From positions 1-25,031 of the forward strand of contig CANPVW010000303.1 in the NCBI GenBank assembly GCA_947581745.1: a DNA stretch of 25,031 nt, read 5' to 3'. This DNA is from Candidatus Benthicola azotiphorus. GTDB lineage: Bacteria; Gemmatimonadota; Gemmatimonadetes; Palauibacterales; Palauibacteraceae. The position numbers and the translations under genes are program-made. Under the pieces are notes generated by a model. That model ran no database searches. It saw only the letters and a program-made list of their open reading frames with translations, and was not told the origin of the DNA. Each line of letters opens with the position of its first letter. The stretch's first letter is position 1. Shown one piece after another: positions 8,212 to 14,313 of the stretch.

Positions 8212-8556
8212 GTGAAACTCATCCTAAGATGGCTCGTCAACGCAGTCGCCCTGTATGTCGCGGTCAAGCTCGTACCGGGAATCGAGGCCTCGAGCACCCA
8301 GGCGATCCTCATCGCGGCGATCGTCATAGGCCTGATCAACGCGACGCTCAAACCGATAGCGGTGCTCCTGACGCTGCCGCTCACGATCGTCACCCTGGGA
8401 TTGTTCTACCTGTTCGTCAACGGCGCGATGCTGTACCTCACGGCCGCGTTGACACCGGGATTCGAGCTCGCGGGCTTCGGGTCCGCCCTGGTGGGCGCGA
8501 TCGTCGTCTCGCTCGTCGGAATGCTCCTCAACAGTTTCCTCCGGGACGACGACTGA
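8212..8556 (+). CDS. Phage-holin-family (DUF360-type) small membrane protein
   Basis: 114 residues in four hydrophobic helices. It has the family pattern of PF04020: LILRWLVNAVALYVAVKLVPGI at the start, then a GLINATLKPIAVLLTLPLTI core, then LGLFYLFVNGAMLYL, and a last helix ending in a short charged tail (LRDDD). Despite the Pfam name, these proteins are chromosomal in many bacteria and are not shown to be lytic; there is no phage gene nearby. GTG 8212 is chosen because GGAGGGG lies about 6 nt upstream and it gives the family's usual N-terminus; a frame open to 8173 adds polar residues with no support. The next gene starts 11 nt downstream, suggesting one transcript. Confidence 0.85.
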   Translation: MKLILRWLVNAVALYVAVKLVPGIEASSTQAILIAAIVIGLINATLKPIAVLLTLPLTIVTLGLFYLFVNGAMLYLTAALTPGFELAGFGSALVGAIVVSLVGMLLNSFLRDDD

Positions 8557-8567
8557 ACGAGGGTATC

Positions 8568-9710
8568 GTGGACTACTTTGGCAGGGACCAGCTGAAGGAA
8601 CTGTTCCAGATCGACACGGCTCCCGCTGTCTCCATCTACATGGAGACGCATCGGACAGGGGCCGAAGTGGCCGCCCAGCCGCTGCGGCTGCGGGCCGCGA
8701 TCGAAGAAGCTCGCGGTCTGCTCGGTGACGCAAACGACGGAGCGGGCGATGTCCTCGCTCCGCTCGAGGCGCTGATCTCCGACCAGGATTTCTGGCGCCA
8801 CCAGGCGGACGGACTGGCCCTGTTCGCCTCCCGCGGCTTCGGTCGCCTGTACCGGCTCCCGGTCCGACTCCCCGACCTGGTCGTGGTCGGGCCGACGTTT
8901 CACACCCGTCCGCTGATCGAGTTCCTGCAGGCTCCCGAGAGATTCTGGGTGCTGCTCGTCGCCCAGAAGGAAGTCAGAATGTGGGAGGGCACGGTCTCAG
9001 ATCTCGCGCCCGTGGATCTCACCACGGTGCCGAAGACTCTCCAGGAGGCGCTCGGGACGGAGGTCGTGCCCGGCAGACTGAATCTCCACAGCCCGCGGGG
9101 AACGGGCTCGGCCCCCATCTTCCACGGTCACGGGGCCGGGAAGGACGACACGAAGCAGGAGCTCGAGAAGTTCTTCCGCGCTGTCGACGCGGGCGTGCGC
9201 GAGTACCTGGCCGACGAGATCGGCCCTGTGATCCTCGCGGCGGTGGACTACTATCACCCGATTTACCGCCACGTCAGCAAGCTGGAGAACCTGGCCGATG
9301 AGGGGATCGTGGGGAACATCGCGGGCTGGGACGAAGGGCGGATCCACGCGAGCGCGTGGCCGATCGCCCGGAAGTCGGTGGAGCGCAAGCTGGAGAAGGC
9401 GATCGACCTGTGGGAGAGCTCGTTTGGCCGGGGGAAGACCGAGTCGGATCTCACGGTCGCCGCCCGTCTCGCCGTGGCCGGTCGAATCCGGCTCCTGCTG
9501 ACCGAGAAGGGACGGGCAGTGTGGGGGCGCATCGATCGGCGTACGGGCGATGTCGAGGTCGTCGCCGAAGGCGGCCCCGACCCGTACGGTGACACGGTGG
9601 ACCTGTTCGACGAGCTGGCGGAGATCACGATCCAGTACGGAGGCAGGGCCCTGGAGCTACCCGGCGAGAAGATGCCTTCGGACACCGGCCTGGCGGTGGT
9701 GCTCCGATAG
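8568..9710 (+). CDS. baeRF-family (bacterial eRF1-like) protein
   Basis: 380 soluble residues. It resembles the bacterial relatives of archaeo-eukaryotic release factor eRF1. The N-terminal third has an SIYMETHRTG strand and a LRLRAAIEEAR helix. The middle domain has FHGHGAGKDDTKQELEKFFR, then a VDAGVREYL helix. The C-terminal third is L7Ae/eRF1-domain-3-like, ending GGRALELPGEKMPSDTGLAVVLR. The classical GGQ peptide-release loop is not visible; NIAGWDEG occupies roughly the expected region. A ribosome-linked role is inferred from family relationship only; the subtype (baeRF3 or another) needs an HMM search. GTG 8568 has GAGG 5 nt upstream. Its last 54 nt overlap the convergent glycosyl-hydrolase-like gene. 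Confidence 0.75.
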   Translation: MDYFGRDQLKELFQIDTAPAVSIYMETHRTGAEVAAQPLRLRAAIEEARGLLGDANDGAGDVLAPLEALISDQDFWRHQADGLALFASRGFGRLYRLPVRLPDLVVVGPTFHTRPLIEFLQAPERFWVLLVAQKEVRMWEGTVSDLAPVDLTTVPKTLQEALGTEVVPGRLNLHSPRGTGSAPIFHGHGAGKDDTKQELEKFFRAVDAGVREYLADEIGPVILAAVDYYHPIYRHVSKLENLADEGIVGNIAGWDEGRIHASAWPIARKSVERKLEKAIDLWESSFGRGKTESDLTVAARLAVAGRIRLLLTEKGRAVWGRIDRRTGDVEVVAEGGPDPYGDTVDLFDELAEITIQYGGRALELPGEKMPSDTGLAVVLR

Positions 9711-10901
9711 TCCCCGGTCCGTCGCCCGGATCTCCCACAAGGTGTTCTCCACGGCCTCCAGCCGCTCGTCCGTGAGCGCATTCAGGTCGAAGAGCGAGAA
9801 CCCGCAGGCTTCCTCAACCCGAGCCATCCGGATCGCCTCCGCGAGCACGGGAGGATCGAGGGCGGACAGGTAGAGTCCGGCGTTCAGCTCCGTGCCCGAA
9901 CCGCGCAGGGCCTCGACGCCCTCCCTGATGCTCTCGCCGATCCATGGCACGCCTTCATCGTATGCCGGATGGTACATCATCGGAAACACGCGATCCACGG
10001 GCCATTCATCCCACGCCTGCCGCACCAGCCGCCGGGCCAGCGTGGGCGTCGCGAACACCGCGGCGCTGATTGCCTTGCCGGCCCCGCGCGACACCTCCGC
10101 CAGCTCCGTCACCACCCGCGTGACGGCGTCCCATCTGAAGCGGATCCACTCGGCGTCGGCCGGGGGATCTGGCAGCTCGGCGGGATCGCGCCCCGTCCTG
10201 TCCTTGAACTGCCCGCGGCACGAGGGGCAGTAGCAGAAGTCGAACTGCGGGAGCTCGCGGTTCTGCACGAGGCCGTACTTCTTCCACAGGCCACGTGGGA
10301 GGATCACGTCACAGTACCGGATGTAATCGAGGTGAATCCCGTCCACGGCCGGTTCCCGCGCGGCCTCTCCTATCAGCTGGCGGAGGTGCTGGCGCACCGG
10401 CTCGCGCGTCGGGCAGACCCAACGGTAATACTCCACGTACGGGGGTGCTTCGATGGTGGAATCACCGGCCCGGCTGACCGCGTACCACTCCGGGTGGTTC
10501 TCTCTGGCCCACGTATCGCCGGGCCGGTTCAGGATCCACATCCACCGGTGATACTCGAGCCCCGCCGCGTGCGCCGCATCGGCGATCGGCGCGTCGAATT
10601 GCCCTCCGACGAGCACCCCCCGGAATCCGGCCTGCCCGAGTCGTGAGAACAGTGCCCGCCATTCGGCCGCGGTCTTCTCGGGACGCCTCCCGATCCACAG
10701 CCAACCGGCGAACTCGGAGGAACCGGGTGCGCTACCCGCCGGCAACCGACCGGGAAGCGCTGCGCCGCCCAGCAGGCCAAGCCCCAGCGCCCCGCAACCG
10801 AGGGTCTCGAGGAATTCCCGACGCCGAACGGGGTCACCCGGACGACCCCTTAGGAAGTTGCGCCGGAGTAGTGGCTCAGTAGTACGGATTGGCGCCCGCA
10901 T
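9657..10901 (-). CDS. Tat-exported GHL10-type glycosyl-hydrolase-like protein
   Basis: 414 residues. Residues 26-50 carry a twin-arginine signal (RRREFLETLGCGALGLGLLGG), so the protein is probably exported folded. The rest looks like a TIM barrel of the GHL10/DUF187 type: WLWIGRRPEKTAAEW, FRGVLVGGQFDA, HRWMWILNRPGD, the hallmark DGIHLDYIRY (187-196), and VFPMMYHPAYDEG near 305-317. Asp187 and Asp192 are the acidic residues in the usual active-site strand. A CYCPSC cluster (223-228) may bind metal or be structural. Substrate cannot be read from sequence; family members are thought to act on glycans. The start overlaps the end of nfuA by 26 nt and no later start fits, so it appears to be the last gene of the fur operon. 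Its 3' end overlaps the baeRF gene by 54 nt. Confidence 0.75.
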   Translation of the reverse strand: MRAPIRTTEPLLRRNFLRGRPGDPVRRREFLETLGCGALGLGLLGGAALPGRLPAGSAPGSSEFAGWLWIGRRPEKTAAEWRALFSRLGQAGFRGVLVGGQFDAPIADAAHAAGLEYHRWMWILNRPGDTWARENHPEWYAVSRAGDSTIEAPPYVEYYRWVCPTREPVRQHLRQLIGEAAREPAVDGIHLDYIRYCDVILPRGLWKKYGLVQNRELPQFDFCYCPSCRGQFKDRTGRDPAELPDPPADAEWIRFRWDAVTRVVTELAEVSRGAGKAISAAVFATPTLARRLVRQAWDEWPVDRVFPMMYHPAYDEGVPWIGESIREGVEALRGSGTELNAGLYLSALDPPVLAEAIRMARVEEACGFSLFDLNALTDERLEAVENTLWEIRATDRGLSEHHRQAGVRRHLLAG

Positions 10902-11451
10902 CGTGGTTCGTCACGTCGACGATGTCCCGGATCTCGGGGATGGCCTCCATGATGATCCGCCGGATTCCCTGCGCCAGTGTCACGGCCGCCATGCCGCAGC
11001 CCTGGCACCCGCCCTCCATCTCCAGGTAGACGACATCATCGCGCACCTCGATCAGAGTCACGCTGCCGCCGTGGCTCGCGATCGCCGGGTTGACCTGCAG
11101 CTCGATGACGTGCTTGACGCGATCGGCCACGGGTCCTTCGCGGGTCCCTTCCCCGATCGGCACGATGTTGGGATTCTCGACCTTGAAGCCGCTTCCCTGG
11201 ATCGACTCGACCCAGTCCACGATGGCGCCTTCCAGGAGGGCGACGCTGGCTTTCGGGACGACCACCTCGAATCCCCCCTGCTCGTATACCTGATCGCTCC
11301 CCTCCTTCTCCGATTCCTCGATCAGAGACAGGTCGTACCTGGGGGCCAGGGGGCTCGAGTCGAGCACCTCGATGCGCACCGCCAGGGGTTCCGGCTCCTC
11401 AGCCAGAAAGGCGACCACGTGAGCTCTTGCACCTTCCGTGAACGTCACCAC
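10876..11451 (-). CDS. nfuA: NfuA-type Fe-S cluster carrier
   Basis: 191 residues, the same length as E. coli NfuA, with the same two-domain plan. Residues 1-90 are a degenerate A-type (HesB-like) domain without its cysteines. Residues about 105-180 are the NifU C-terminal domain: NPAIASHGGSVTLIEV, then GGCQGCGMAAVTLAQGI with the cluster-binding CxxC at Cys149 and Cys152. NfuA dimers hold a [4Fe-4S] cluster on these cysteines and pass it to apo-enzymes. Targets cannot be read here. It lies 18 nt after proline dehydrogenase in the Fur-headed operon, which fits iron-dependent control. The C-terminus is short (ends NPYY). High confidence. Confidence 0.92.
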   Translation of the reverse strand: MVTFTEGARAHVVAFLAEEPEPLAVRIEVLDSSPLAPRYDLSLIEESEKEGSDQVYEQGGFEVVVPKASVALLEGAIVDWVESIQGSGFKVENPNIVPIGEGTREGPVADRVKHVIELQVNPAIASHGGSVTLIEVRDDVVYLEMEGGCQGCGMAAVTLAQGIRRIIMEAIPEIRDIVDVTNHDAGANPYY

Positions 11452-11469
11452 GTCATTCTCTCCTTGACG

Positions 11470-12381
11470 TCAGCCGCCCATCGCGGCGCGGGCCACGAAC
11501 AGCAGGTTCGCGGGCCGCTCCGCCATGCGGCGCATGAAGTACGAGTACCATTGCGACCCGTAAGGCACGTAGATCCGCATCTTCAGGCCGTTGTCCACAA
11601 GCTGCTTCTGGTAGTCCCGTCTCACTCCGTACAGCATCTGGATCTCGAACGCGTCATCCGGTATGCCGTTCCGTGCGACGTGTTCCAGGGTCGCGTCGAT
11701 CATCCGCTCGTCGTGCGAGGCGATCGCGGTCGGCGTTCCTCCGTCCAGCAGCATCTTCATCAGGTGAACGTAGTTCGCGTCCACCTCGCGCTTGTCCTGG
11801 AACGCCACGGAAGCCGGCTCGTTGTATGCTCCTTTACACAGGCGGACCGGCGCCCCGAGTTCCACCAGCCGGGCTACGTCAGCCTCGCTTCGATACAGAT
11901 ACGACTGGATGACGATCCCGACGTTCCGATACTCCGAGAAGGTCCGGTAGAATACATCCAGCGTCGCTTCCGTGTGCTCCGAGTCCTCCATGTCGATGCG
12001 GACGAAATTGCCCAGCTCGTCCGCCCGCTTCACGATCCCGAGGAGATTCTCGAAACAGAAATCCGTATCGATGTCGAGTCCGAGCTGCGTCAGCTTCAGC
12101 GAGATCGTGGTCTCCGCATCGTGCGCGTCGATCTCAGCCAGGCTCTCCGCGTACTCCGCGGAGGCACGCATGGCCTCGGCGCGGTCGGACACGCTCTCGC
12201 CCAGCAGGTCGAGCGTCACCCGAAAGCCCTGCCGGTTCAGCTGCAGGGCAACGGCCAGGGCCTCTTCCGAAGTGTCGCCCGCGATGAAGCGACCTGCCAT
12301 CCGGCGGGCGTATGGAAGCTTGAAGAGAATCCGCTTGAGGTCGTCACGCTCGCTGAGGAAGAGGAGCGTCTGTCTGAGCAT
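11470..12381 (-). CDS. Proline dehydrogenase (monofunctional)
   Basis: 303 residues, the usual size of single-function bacterial PRODH. It oxidises L-proline to pyrroline-5-carboxylate with FAD and passes electrons to quinone at the membrane. Family blocks: VTLDLLGESV (55-64), ISLKLTQLGLD (93-103), VRLCKGAYNEP (179-189) with the catalytic-site Lys, FEIQMLYGVRRD (246-257), and the substrate/FAD-contacting RIYVPYGSQWYSYFMRRMAERP (269-290). The start codon overlaps the pyrE stop (TGATG), so translation is probably coupled. No P5C dehydrogenase gene lies in the window, so the second step must be encoded elsewhere. The usual symbol varies by genus (putB, fadM, prodh), so none is given. Confidence 0.95.
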   Translation of the reverse strand: MLRQTLLFLSERDDLKRILFKLPYARRMAGRFIAGDTSEEALAVALQLNRQGFRVTLDLLGESVSDRAEAMRASAEYAESLAEIDAHDAETTISLKLTQLGLDIDTDFCFENLLGIVKRADELGNFVRIDMEDSEHTEATLDVFYRTFSEYRNVGIVIQSYLYRSEADVARLVELGAPVRLCKGAYNEPASVAFQDKREVDANYVHLMKMLLDGGTPTAIASHDERMIDATLEHVARNGIPDDAFEIQMLYGVRRDYQKQLVDNGLKMRIYVPYGSQWYSYFMRRMAERPANLLFVARAAMGG

Positions 12382-12965
12382 CAGTCGTCCGTTCTCGTCG
12401 GCTTCGCCGAGCCCGTGAGGAATGCCTGGAACTCGTCCACCCCGAACATGGTGTAAACAGCCAGTCCCTCCGCCTCGAGGGTCTCCCGGCCGCCTTCGAG
12501 TCGGTCCACGGCGGCCAGCACCGCCAGTACCGTGCCACCCTCCTGGCGCACGGCCTCACATGCCTGCAGCGCCGACCCCCCCGTGGTGATCACGTCCTCG
12601 ACCACCACGACCCGAGCGCCCTGCTCGAAGCAACCTTCGACGCGCCGTCCGGTACCGTGTCGCTTCGGCCTCTTGCGGACGGAGAAGGCGTGGACGGGCT
12701 TTCCCCGGCGCCACGTCTCCCCGGCGATGGCGTAAGCGATCGGGTCGGCACCCATCGTCAGGCCACCGATCAGGTCGGGCTCGAGCCCGGCGCCTTCCAG
12801 CGTGTCCGCGCCGACCTCTCCCAGGAGCACCTGCCCTTCCGCGTGCATGGTCGTGGTCCGGCAGTCGATGTAGAAACGGCTCTTGCGGCCCGAGGCGAGC
12901 ACGAAGTCTCCCTCCTGAAAGGACCGCTCGACGAAAAGACGAAGGAGCCTCTCGCGCGAAGTCAT
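12381..12965 (-). CDS. pyrE: Orotate phosphoribosyltransferase
   Basis: 194 residues. It converts orotate and PRPP to OMP, the fifth step of pyrimidine synthesis, in the cytoplasm. The PRPP-binding loop is VVVEDVITTGGSA (120-132). The catalytic flexible loop RKRPKRHGTG (97-106) holds the conserved lysines and His. N-terminal LASGRKSRFYIDCR (23-36) is the OPRT substrate site. ATG 12965 is chosen because the frame upstream reads back into fur with no homology, and a GAGAG site precedes it. It begins 11 nt after the fur stop and ends on the first base of the proline dehydrogenase gene, so it sits inside the fur-headed operon, away from other pyr genes. Confidence 0.95.
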   Translation of the reverse strand: MTSRERLLRLFVERSFQEGDFVLASGRKSRFYIDCRTTTMHAEGQVLLGEVGADTLEGAGLEPDLIGGLTMGADPIAYAIAGETWRRGKPVHAFSVRKRPKRHGTGRRVEGCFEQGARVVVVEDVITTGGSALQACEAVRQEGGTVLAVLAAVDRLEGGRETLEAEGLAVYTMFGVDEFQAFLTGSAKPTRTDD

Positions 12966-12976
12966 TGTGCTCTCTG

Positions 12977-13498
12977 TCAGGGTGTGGATCCGGTGCTTCG
13001 ATAGGTCCGCTGCAACTCGCGGCACGCCGCCGACTCGCTGCACGTTCCGAATACCTTCACCTGCCGGGTGATGGCGTCGAAACCGTTTCGGGCCGCGACC
13101 TCGGCCAGCACGCGGTCCAGCTCCGGGTGATCGAAAGTGGAGACCCGGCCGCACTCGGTGCAGATCAGGTGATCGTGCTGGGCCGCTCCGATCTGCGTTT
13201 CGTACCGCTTGAATCCTTCATCGAAGTCGTGTTCCGTGGCCAGTCCCAGCTCGACCAGAAGCGCCAGCGTGCGGTAGACCGTCGCCTTGCCGGCATGTTC
13301 TCCACGCTGACGAAGCGCTGCCGCCACGTCATCGGCCGACAGGTGCCGGGTGGACTCGAACAGCACCTGGGCGATCGCCTCCCGCTGATGCGTGAACGGG
13401 AGCTCGCGCTCACGGAGCTCGCCGCGCAGCACCTGCATCATGACGGCGGCGCACCCGAGGGGCGGCCTCGTGGAAACGATCGTCGAGGAGTCGGACAT
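12977..13498 (-). CDS. Fur-family metal-responsive regulator
   Basis: 173 residues from ATG 13498; a GTG at 13519 would add seven. The winged helix is LPFTHQREAIAQVLFE plus KATVYRTLALLVELGLA (71-87). The metal part is HDHLICTECGRVSTF (108-122). By eye against E. coli Fur and B. subtilis PerR, the regulatory-site residues His52, Glu100, His108 and His110 are present. The auxiliary-site His (E. coli His125) is Arg145 here. The zinc-structural cysteines are CxxC (113, 116) and a second pair spaced Cx5C (153, 159), one residue wider than E. coli. Subtype (Fur, PerR, Zur) cannot be fixed. It heads a five-gene operon and its promoter carries a repeat likely to be its own operator. Confidence 0.92.
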   Translation of the reverse strand: MSDSSTIVSTRPPLGCAAVMMQVLRGELRERELPFTHQREAIAQVLFESTRHLSADDVAAALRQRGEHAGKATVYRTLALLVELGLATEHDFDEGFKRYETQIGAAQHDHLICTECGRVSTFDHPELDRVLAEVAARNGFDAITRQVKVFGTCSESAACRELQRTYRSTGSTP

Positions 13499-13524
13499 GG
13501 ACGTCTCACAGCCTTTCACGGTTG

Positions 13525-13568
13525 TCTCAACAGCTTGAGAATGTAGCGTGTTCGAAACTCGTTCTCAA
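13525..13568 (-). promoter_or_regulatory. Candidate Fur-type operator (three TTGAGA half-sites)
   Basis: Three copies of the hexamer TTGAGA lie here: minus-strand at 13563-13568, plus-strand at 13535-13540, minus-strand at 13525-13530. The first two form a TTGAGAA/TTCTCAA inverted pair, and the last two a 6-4-6 palindrome. TTGAGAA/TTCTCAA resembles known Fur-box half-sites. The block covers the -35, the edge of the -10 and the start region of the promoter, the expected place for autorepression. Confidence 0.6.
13540..13568 (-). promoter_or_regulatory. Sigma70-type promoter of the fur operon
   Basis: Minus strand TTGAGA (13568-13563), a 17-nt spacer, then TACATT (13545-13540): 4/6 matches to each hexamer at ideal spacing. 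Initiation near 13533 would leave about 35 nt of leader to ATG 13498, which supports that start over GTG 13519. Confidence 0.6.
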
Positions 13569-13580
13569 CGGTGAACAGGC

Positions 13581-13605
13581 CCTCGTCCGGCGCCCACGGA
13601 CGAGG
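13581..13605. repeat. 9-bp perfect hairpin in the fur / DUF192 divergent gap
   Basis: CCTCGTCCG (13581-13589), a 7-nt loop, and CGGACGAGG (13597-13605) form a perfect 9-bp inverted repeat just upstream of the fur promoter. A looser repeat, GCGGTGG (13644-13650) with CCACCGC (13669-13675), lies further toward the DUF192 gene. No T-run is present. They could be a regulator site or leader structure for the rightward transcript. I see no recognisable riboswitch. Confidence 0.45.
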
Positions 13606-13748
13606 ATCCGAGCTCCTCCCGGGGGGTATTCCGGCAGGGCAACGCGGTGGGGCCCCCGTAAGGCTGCACCACCGCTTGCGCCACCGGCGGATGGGCGCAT
13701 TTTGGCACGCACGGACACTCCACGTGAACCTCACCCGGACGGCGAATA

Positions 13749-14288
13749 ATGATCGACTCGTTCAGTCTCTCCCCACGCCACGCGTGGCGCCTGGGCTCCC
13801 GCACTCTCCTGGCCGTGTCGCTGCTTCTGACTCCGTCGCTGATCGGGTGCGGGGAAGCGGGAGGCAGCAGCAGCACGGAGGGGGCCGTCGCGGAGCAGCA
13901 GACGGGCCAGCCGAAGCCGGCCGGGGGCGGGCAGGTGGTTCGGACCACCCCGATCCGGATCGGGGGAGTGGAGGTCATGGCGGAGATCGCGGACAACGAC
14001 GAGTTGCGGGGAAAGGGCCTGATGTACCGGGACTCGCTCGCCGAGAACCATGGCATGCTTTTCGTATATGGTACGGCGCAGGTGAGGTCCTTCTGGATGC
14101 GGAACACGAGGATCCCTCTCGACATCGCGTTCATCGATTCGAACGGAGTCATCCTCAACATCGAGCAGATGGAGCCCCAGACGGACGCGAATCACTTTTC
14201 GCAGGGGCCCATGATGTACGCCCTGGAGATGGACCAGGGCTGGTTCGAGGCGCACGGAGTGGAGCCGGGCGAGCGCCTCGAGTTCTGA
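13749..14288 (+). CDS. DUF192 domain lipoprotein
   Basis: 179 residues. A basic n-region, hydrophobic core and lipobox SLIGC (Cys34) mark an exported lipoprotein. A Ser/Gly/Gln-rich linker (about 36-62) leads to a DUF192 domain (about 68-179). Family hallmarks are VEVMAEIADNDELRGKGLMYRDSL, HGMLFVYGTAQVRSFWMRNT, and RIPLDIAFIDSNGVILNIEQM. The domain's function is not established. ATG 13749 is the only start that yields a full signal peptide; its ribosome site is weak. fumC follows after 25 nt on the same strand, so the two are probably co-transcribed, though no functional link is known. It is divergent from the fur operon across a 250-nt gap containing hairpins. Confidence 0.88.
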   Translation: MIDSFSLSPRHAWRLGSRTLLAVSLLLTPSLIGCGEAGGSSSTEGAVAEQQTGQPKPAGGGQVVRTTPIRIGGVEVMAEIADNDELRGKGLMYRDSLAENHGMLFVYGTAQVRSFWMRNTRIPLDIAFIDSNGVILNIEQMEPQTDANHFSQGPMMYALEMDQGWFEAHGVEPGERLEF

Positions 14289-14313
14289 GATTCGACCAAA
14301 GGCGGGTGCCATA

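Noticed and set aside
8212..8556. Prophage lysis gene
   Set aside because: Only the Pfam name suggests phage; no endolysin, spanin, integrase or structural gene is nearby.
10858..12456. 532-codon plus-strand open frame opposite nfuA and proline dehydrogenase
   Set aside because: Antisense shadow of two recognised enzymes; no recognisable motif in the plus-strand product.
13570..13748. Cobalamin or other known riboswitch upstream of the DUF192 gene
   Set aside because: The conserved core boxes of known classes are not visible; only generic hairpins are present.
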